Assembly (NCBI GenBank): GCA_033439255.1 | Contig: JAVRDV010000016.1 | Span: 930,001 to 994,000 of the forward strand | Direction of reading: 5' to 3' | From: Hericium rajendrae | Lineage: Eukaryota > Basidiomycota > Agaricomycetes > Russulales > Hericiaceae | DNA: 64,000 nucleotides | Shown: in pieces, positions 57,687 to 64,000 of the stretch | Numbering within the stretch: position 1 is the stretch's first letter | Layout: each line of letters opens with the position of its first letter | Notes under the pieces: model-generated | What the model was told of the DNA's origin: nothing | The model's database searches: none | Seen by the model: only the letters and a program-made list of their open reading frames with translations | Program-made: the position numbers and the translations under genes

Positions 57687-60145
57687 ATGTGGAACAACGA
57701 CTATCCTGGTAGGGCAGGCGGGTATCGCCCGCCTCCCGGGCCTCCTCCGGCCAGCTCTTACGGCCAGCCGCCACCCAGGTACGATCGTCTCTATGTATGT
57801 CCTTCTAGTGAGATCAGTCGTTGAGATCGCTATGTAGCTCTGGATTTGGCTTTCCATCACCGTAAGTACACGGGCACATCTAAGCTTCTCCGGTTCTGAC
57901 GGACAACGACGGCAGTGATGGTCAGTTCAACATGCCGGGTTATGCACCCTCGTATGGCCCTCCTGGCGTTCCTCCCGGGGCACCTCCTGCTGGGTGCGCG
58001 CGTCTATAATTATATTCAAATGTATGTCTTTACGACCTTGACTTTACCACAGATACGGCCTTCCTGGCGGGCCGCCGTATGCCCCACCGCCTCCCCCAGG
58101 TCCGCCACCTATCCACCATGAACATCGTCCAGGACATGGTCGCCCACCTTCTTCTGGCGGTTATGGATACGGCGGTCCACCTCCTGGCCCGCCTCCTGGT
58201 GCTTCTTCCAGGCCACCTCCGTAAGTAGCTAGTCTTCACCGTCGTGCTGGGTTTTCTTAAGCTTTGATTCATAGGATCCCTGGACGGCCATCTCGAGGCG
58301 ACTTTGCACCGCCACGTATGTATAAGTACAGTGACCAGCCGTGTACTCGCTTACAATCAAGTCATAGCTGGACCGCCTCCTCCATGCCTCCGCCAGATCA
58401 ACAGCGCTACGGTCCTCAGTTTGAGGGTGCCAATCATCAGACTCAGCAGCCCTTCTTCCAGTACTCGCAGTGCAACGGCAAGAAGAAAGCGTTATGCGTG
58501 CGTCTTGTATTGTATGATGGTTCGAAGTCAATTACTGATCTCTTGACGTGAATAGATCGGTATCAATTACATTGGCACCAGCGCCGAGTTGAAGGGCTGT
58601 ATCAACGATGCCCGCAACATTGAACGGTTCCTCTGCAGTAAGATTGCCCATAGCTGATCATTTCGTAGCTGTCTGGATTCATTTCATCTGTTAGGTAACT
58701 ACGGATACAAACGCGACGACATCGTGGTCTTGACAGATGACCAGCAGCATCCTCGCTCCCGCCCAACGAAGGAGAATATGGTACGTTGACAGCTCCACAT
58801 ATCCCTCCGTCATGTATGTGTACTCACAAGCGCCATCAGTTGCGCGCCATGCAATGGCTCGTTCAAGACGCGCGTCCCAACGACTCACTATTCTTCCATT
58901 GTCAGTCATCTTTATACCTCGTCATTCTATGCTGACAGGCATCCCAGACTCTGGTCACGGTGGTCAAACCAAGGACCTGGACGGTGACGAGGCCGATGGC
59001 TATGATGAAGTCGTTTATCCTGTGGACTTCAAAGAGAACGGGCACATCACCGATGATGTAGGTCGTTCGCACGTCCGGCGCTCAGTTTGACATAACCTAG
59101 TCGTGTCCTAGGAAATGCATGCGATCATGGTCAGGCCCCTGCCTCCGGGTTGTCGACTGACCGCCATCTATGACGTGCGTTTCGGATATCCCGTAATTCT
59201 AGTGGGCTCCTCTAACCTAAGTACTCCCTGTCCAGTCATGCCATTCCGGCTCGGCGCTTGGTACGCTCTATCATTGCTTTCCGGACTTCCCTGACACCAA
59301 TGTGATGTACAATAGATCTCCCTTATATCGTGCGTACTCCGCCAATACATTTGACATCAGCAGTCTGGCTAATTGACGCTGTAGTACTCGACGGAAGGCA
59401 AGATCAAGGAGCCTAATCTCGCCGCTGAAGCCGGACAAGGCCTCCTGTCCGCAGCGACGTCGTACGCCCGTGGTGATATGGGCGGCGTGTTCCAATCGGT
59501 CACGGGCTTGCTCAAGTCGGCCACTGGAAACGCTTCTAAAGCCAATGAAAAAGCCAAAGCGACGAGGACGAGTCCTGCTGATGTTGTACGTTGTCACCGG
59601 GCGCTCTGCGGTTTTGAGTAGCTCACTGTTTGGTTTCATTTCGTAGATTTCATTCAGTGGTTGCAAAGATTCTCAGACTAGCGCGGATGCAGTCGAGGCC
59701 GGCGCTGCTACTGGCGCTATGAGCTACGTGAGCGTCCCTTGCTTGCCAAGTCTTCTGTGACGATCTCAACTATTATTCCTTAGGCTCTGATAACTGCACT
59801 TAGTACGTGCTATCGTTCTTCACAGCCTGAGAAAGCTCTTGACGACAGCTCCTTTTAGGCACGACCTCTCGACAGAGCTACCAACAGCTGCTTCAGTCAC
59901 TTCGGTTCGTCTCTTTTTGCTCCCTTACTCCCCGCATTTTTTTTACTGGGATATTGCAGGGGCATCCTGAAAGCGAAGTACAGCCAGAAGCCTCAGGTAC
60001 GTTCCAACCTTCTATTATGCCCACCACACTCTAATCTCCGCCACGCAGCTGTCGAGCTCACATCCGATGGTTTGTCGCGTCCATATGCTCGACGATCTCC
60101 CACTAATTTGTTTCTCAGGATACAAACCTGTTGTTTATTTGCTGA
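57687..60145 (+). CDS. MCA1: Type I metacaspase
   Basis: This is a Cys protease of clan CD cutting after Arg/Lys, linked in fungi to protein quality control and cell death. The start at 57687 opens [19 protein letters not shown] ~150-residue Pro/Gly/Tyr-rich prodomain ([26 protein letters not shown]) is typical of type I. The catalytic domain begins [19 protein letters not shown] (near 58560). The catalytic His is in [10 protein letters not shown] (near 58950) and the catalytic Cys in [10 protein letters not shown] (near 59235). The p10-like part contains [15 protein letters not shown] (near 59660). The last exon ends at 60145. About a dozen introns of 45-65 bp. No missing key residue seen. 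Confidence 0.93.
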
Positions 60146-60471
60146 TCGCTATCTAGCATGAACTTTTGTCACATGCTGGACTGTATCGCTCTGCATAGCT
60201 TTGTACTGTCTCAAATGCACACCACCACGGACGCTCGCCAAAGAAGTACAATTATTAATAGGCGATCCGATATGTACGATTACATGGCGCTATTCTTGAC
60301 TTACTCGGGATGCCGAGGGCTATGACTAGATAAATATGTACAGTTTCCAGACTGAGCTCTCGTTCGCAATCATCTGAATCCAAAAATAACCAAATGTGAT
60401 GTCCTCAAAACTGCAGGTCCATCATATTATGTCTCGGAAAGCCACGAACAGCGGTGGGGGTGGAGAGCTCC
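60146..60471. other. Convergent 3' region
   Basis: The metacaspase (plus) and phosphoesterase (minus) end here. Nothing else is supported. Confidence 0.35.
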
Positions 60472-62201
60472 CTATCGCCGGTCGTCCTTCTCGTCTTCTA
60501 ATCTATGCTTCGAATCTTTATGCTCGTGGCATTCGACGCTGACAATGCGGGCCTGGCCGCTGTCGCCGAATTTAACTGTAATGTGCTTGACGTCGTCCTC
60601 GTCGTCCGCTCGCCGTGCATTTGTAGCACTGCTGTCCGCGTCGAGGACGAGTGCACTCATGCTCCTTCCATAGACCTAACCACACCGGCATTAGTAACCT
60701 GGCAAGGCAGATCTGCCGATGGGGCTGGACTTACGCATCCGGAGTCGAGTCCGAGCGTCCAGCGCTGGAGATCGAGACCGCGGGAGGCAGTATGTCCATA
60801 AATAACGGACGCGGCATGGCATGGCAAGCGCTTCTCCTTATCCCGCCCGCTGGTGTTGTAGCCTTTGCAGAGCGGCATCATCCCGTTCCACAAGTCTGCC
60901 CAGAACGTGCCCTTCTTCGTTTTCCTGCAGACAGCATTAGCCGCGCGGTCAAGGCAGGAATGCAGGACGTACCGCGTGACGGTGTTGTCCATGGCGATGT
61001 TGCGCATGTTGAGCAGGTTCCATGGGACACTGTTCTGCGGAATCTCGTTCAAGATGGCGAGCTCCTGCGCCCTGCGCAGGTCAGGCAGCGACGGCTTCAG
61101 GCTCCCATCCTCGCCGTAGCTATCGCCGGCCAGGGCGACGGGCGGATCAGCCAGGTGAGAAAGGTCAGGCAGATGCGCGAGCGGCTGGTGGTCAGAGCCG
61201 ATGTTCTTCGTGGGGTCGGAGGGCAGGATCCCGGCGTGCACCACGAACGCGTGCTGTGACGGAATGTGGAGCACGAGCGGCAGCGCGCGGAGGTACTCGT
61301 ACTCCGCGCTCGACATTGCGCTGCAGCTAGCCATCAGCACAACGCGCGCGTGGAGACGGGCGGGGCAATGCGTACCGCGCGATCTGGTAGTGCTCCGAGA
61401 ACATCTTCCAGCCCTTCGGCACGCGCGCCCACCACTTGCGCTCGCTGCGCTGCGCCTTGCGCTGCTTCGCGACCCACTCCTCCTCGTCGAGGTCGTCCTC
61501 GTGCGCACTCGCCTTCTCCCAGCGCGCGTCGGCCCGCGCGAGCCACTTGGCGCCTTTGCCGCGCTCTGCGCGCCGGACCCAGTCGATCCAGCCGCGCCAT
61601 TCGAGGATCGTCTGGTCATGGTTGCCGCGCACGCCGGTGATGTTGTGGGTCGCCATGTAGGAGAGCACGGACAGGGAGTCTGAGACGGTGCCTTTGGCGG
61701 CTAGGTCGCCAACATGGATCAGGGTGTCGTGATCGGGGTCGTAGGATACCTTGTCGAGGAGGACGCTGTGTGGCAGCGTGTCATGGACAGATTCGGGCAG
61801 CATTGGAGTGTTACGCACTGGAAAGGTTGGCTCATGCCATGGATGTCTCCAATAAAGATTGCGCGTCTTCTGGGAGCATCTGCAGCCAAAGTGAGCGTGT
61901 GCTCACAGCCGTGGACAAGGGTGCACACCTATAGACAGCTCTTTGGCTGAGACCGTCCGCAGATGTACATACTGTCCGAAATCAGGACTTGCTAGAACAG
62001 AAAGATCAGCACTCGTCGATTCTAGATGCGCTCCGACCAGGCCGCACAAGCTGTTTCGGCCCCTAACAAACCATTGAGGTGATCGGAGAACTCGTTTCCA
62101 ATGCCCAGGGCCAACATCATGAGGAGAAAAAAGACGACAATAAGGAAGGATATCGTTTGGCGCAGGGTGGCCTGCTGCGACATGCTGGAATGCAGGGGCA
62201 T
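60472..62201 (-). CDS. PPN2: Calcineurin-like phosphoesterase (Ppn2-type endopolyphosphatase family)
   Basis: The first exon encodes a short N-terminus and one membrane helix (SFLIVVFFLLMMLALGIG), chosen because it joins in phase to SPDFGQYVHLRTVSAKELS and then to the metal-binding core. Metal ligands are in order: IFIGDIHGMSQPF (near 61870), DTLIHVGDLAAKG (near 61710), ITGVRGNHDQ (near 61630), HAFVVHAGILPSD (near 61240) and IYGHTASRGLDLQRW (near 60790). A charged insertion between the third and fourth motif (DDLDEEEWVAKQRKAQRS) is common in fungi. The final exon follows the intron at 60713-60670 and ends at 60472. Yeast Ppn2 is a vacuolar, membrane-anchored enzyme cutting polyphosphate chains; the same is inferred here. 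The start could instead be 62183. Confidence 0.88.
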
Positions 62202-62453
62202 GCCTGCAGTCCGAGGAAAAGGATGGTGGGTCGGGCTGAGCGGCTTAGCTGCGGTCTTTAGTACGATTTACAGGCTTGCAGATGGCAGGCGGAAATCGGC
62301 AGTCAACGACCAAATCTAATCTAATCTATTTAGGTTCCAAACACATCTAACCGTAAAGAGTACTCGACAAACCAACAATGGAGTCCTTGAGGCTGCTGAC
62401 GCCGTCAGGCTGCATATCGACATGTAACTCCATATTTCGCGCAACCTCGCCGT

Positions 62454-62516
62454 CCATTTCTTAAGGTCCATTTCTTAAGGTCCATTCCACACGTCTTCTA
62501 CACGTCTTCTGGAATG
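62454..62516 (+). repeat. Two adjacent short tandem duplications
   Basis: CCATTTCTTAAGGT occurs twice in tandem (14 bp unit) and is followed by ACACGTCTTCT twice in tandem (11 bp unit). The second pair covers the last codons and stop of the AIG2-like gene. Confidence 0.7.
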
Positions 62517-63278
62517 CCCCGGACAATTTTACCCCCCATGTCTCTTCGCCTGTCGACCTCGGCGTAGTCCTTGTTGTCCGCCGCTTCTGCACCGATCCAT
62601 TTCGACACGTTTTCCTTGACGAACGTCTCGTAGGACCATAGCTCTTTCCTGAGTTGGGTGATTGGCTTGCACCAGATGTACGTCTGAGCTTGTACGGTTT
62701 CGGAGAGCTCGGACGGTGGTGGGAGGGGAGGCGCTGACGTGGGTACGATTGATGACTCCACCTTGGGCGTCGTAGCGGCGTTGAGAGGCGTCAATGGGCC
62801 TAGAGGATGGACCGGGACAGAGTTGCGGACGTATTCCTAGCGAGGCGTTGTCAGTAAGCACAAATCTTTCGAAGCCCATCTTCAGCGCGTACATCGCCTT
62901 CGAAGACATCTAGGAGATACAGATCATACTGCGTTAGGCCAGCGACTAGCGTCCCTCGAACGGATCTCTCGTCCTCATTCAAGTCGTGGTCGAAAAGAAC
63001 CTTGCTCGACGTATACGGAACGACGCCTGGATAGTCTGCGTGCTGGGATCGTGACTTGGTTGCACTCTAAACTTCACACGCAGAGATGACCTACTGCAAC
63101 ATGATGTCGGGTATGATCCTGCCGTAACAATTGCAGATCAACTATCTGCTAGTCAGAATGAGCGCTCACTGACCAGAAGGATGGCAGGTGCTATCGTCAG
63201 ATGGTCACCATCATTCTGTAGCACCCTCTTCAGAATCTTGGGGTGCATCAAGGTACCGTAGAAGAACGCAGCGGACAT
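62498..63278 (-). CDS. AIG2-like gamma-glutamylcyclotransferase
   Basis: The start at 63278 gives SAAFFYGTLMHPKILKRVL, the YGTL signature of the gamma-glutamylcyclotransferase/AIG2 fold that forms the substrate loop. The next exons read HTRHHVAV, DYPGVVPY and DERSVRGTLVAGL, then QYDLYLLDVFEGD with the conserved acidic residue of the active site. After an intron the C-terminal exon adds a Pro/Ser-rich insertion and WCKPITQLRKELWSYETF. Family members release pyroglutamate from gamma-glutamyl dipeptides or amines. Three to four introns. The last bases overlap a tandem duplication, so the extreme C-terminus may vary. Confidence 0.85.
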
Positions 63279-63662
63279 TGTGGTCGTATGGACGTCGGGA
63301 GGTAGTCTTCGTAGCTGACCCCACACAAAAAGACAGTACTCGCTCTGTCTAAGATAAGGATTGACTATGAGGAAGTACAGTACGGCATTCCGGTGGATCT
63401 AATCATATCATATTGAATTCGTTCCATCGATCGGCCTTGCTGACTTCCTCCGATATCTACATAGGCCCGATACAGTACCGTTTACCCTCATAGGCTCATT
63501 GCCATTGCGACGTTTCCACGAGTCATTGCGAACCAGGACTTCGAGAAGAAAGCGACTCGAAATAGAGATCCGAGTCATTGAGGCCAGGACTTAAGATCTG
63601 AGGCGGGAATAACATCCTTGGCTACACAGCAGCCAAGTTCTACGCAGCATCTAGCCATCAGC
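63279..63662. other. Divergent intergenic region
   Basis: This ~380 bp lies between the AIG2-like gene (minus) and the PLP-dependent enzyme (plus). No feature is evident. Confidence 0.35.
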
Positions 63663-64000
63663 ATGTCTACGACCGGTACCAAGGTGGACGAGCAGAGTTC
63701 CACATACGAAGGGACTCCACCGCCCTTCGGACATGCGATACACAAGTACTTTGGCTTTGATCCAGAGTATGTCAACCTGAACCATGGTACGCAGCCGTTT
63801 CATATCAATACAGTGCATCCATGGACTGACATCGATGCTAAGGCTCGTACGGATCCTTGCCGCTCCCCGTCTACAACTATGTCAGCGCGCTCTCCCGGAG
63901 GATCGAATCCAACCCGGATAAATTCATGCGCCTTGAGCTGGAGGGGAAGTTAGACGCTGTCCGAACGCGTCTCGCCAAGTTTGTCGGCGTAGAGCCCGAC
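63663..64000 (+). CDS. Class V aminotransferase-like PLP enzyme, 5' part only
   Basis: The gene runs off the right edge. The start at 63663 (MSTTGTKVDEQSS) leads to HKYFGFDPEYVNLNHG. After a ~60 bp intron it continues as SYGSLPLPVYNYVSALSR and LDAVRTRLAKFVGV. The NHGSYG block is typical of the N-terminus of fungal class V PLP-dependent enzymes related to isopenicillin-N epimerase and cysteine desulfurases. The PLP lysine lies beyond the window. The substrate is unknown. Confidence 0.8.

Noticed and set aside
32639-63278. Secondary-metabolite or defence gene cluster in the right half
   Set aside because: The genes are ordinary metabolic, transport and housekeeping types. No polyketide, peptide or terpene synthase is present.
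1-64000. CRISPR arrays, rRNA genes, telomeric repeats
   Set aside because: No regularly spaced identical short repeats with unique spacers, no rRNA-like blocks and no telomere-type arrays were seen. The ~170 bp array is too long in period and too diverged for CRISPR.

Overview
The window looks like a piece of an Agaricomycete (mushroom-forming basidiomycete) genome, probably a wood-decay fungus of the Polyporales type. The evidence is the dense ~50-60 bp GT-AG introns, an F-box protein of the expanded Agaricomycete family, a KDZ transposase with a CxC2-type region, a secreted CBM1-GH5 endoglucanase and a basidiomycete metacaspase. All of this was read from sequence alone; exon models were built by hand from splice sites and reading-frame phase.

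The left half (1 to about 31.8 kb) is accessory and rich in mobile elements. It opens with a decayed relative of a protein carried by a small LTR element, then an intact F-box gene (741-2725, minus) and two divergent multi-exon genes of unknown function (3666-4648 minus; 5137-6691 plus, with a C-terminal Cys cluster). A KDZ DNA transposon gene (6988-13722, minus) is split by a very young 2.9 kb LTR element (10134-13031) with two identical 172 bp LTRs, a CCGG target duplication and no reverse transcriptase. A TA-flanked inverted-repeat element (13739-14423) follows, carrying two divergent tRNA-like sequences. From 14.4 to 20.1 kb lies a patchwork of repeated exon/intron-like units interrupted by an ATAG-rich element (15043-17624) and by an element with 331 bp, about 99.7% identical inverted repeats (18085-19862); short perfect hairpins are scattered through it. 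A broken atg4-like copy (19.9-22.1 kb) comes next.

The most unusual block is 23.5-31.8 kb. Two genes of unknown function with coherent splicing (622 aa plus; 945 aa in 13 exons, minus) converge on a 2.6 kb AT-rich stretch without genes, which contains a degenerate tandem array with a period of about 170 bp.

The right half (32.6-64 kb) is ordinary, gene-dense euchromatin: an MFS efflux-type transporter, a BTB protein, a hexose transporter, the endoglucanase, a SARAF-like ER protein, an OPT oligopeptide transporter head-to-head with cytosolic methionyl-tRNA synthetase, an unknown disordered protein, a small heat-shock protein, a metacaspase, a Ppn2-type phosphoesterase, an AIG2-like gamma-glutamylcyclotransferase and the start of a class V PLP-dependent enzyme. 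The endoglucanase and hexose transporter are near neighbours in the same orientation, and both have Cre1/Mig1-type sites upstream, which fits joint use in cellulose breakdown and sugar uptake under carbon catabolite control.
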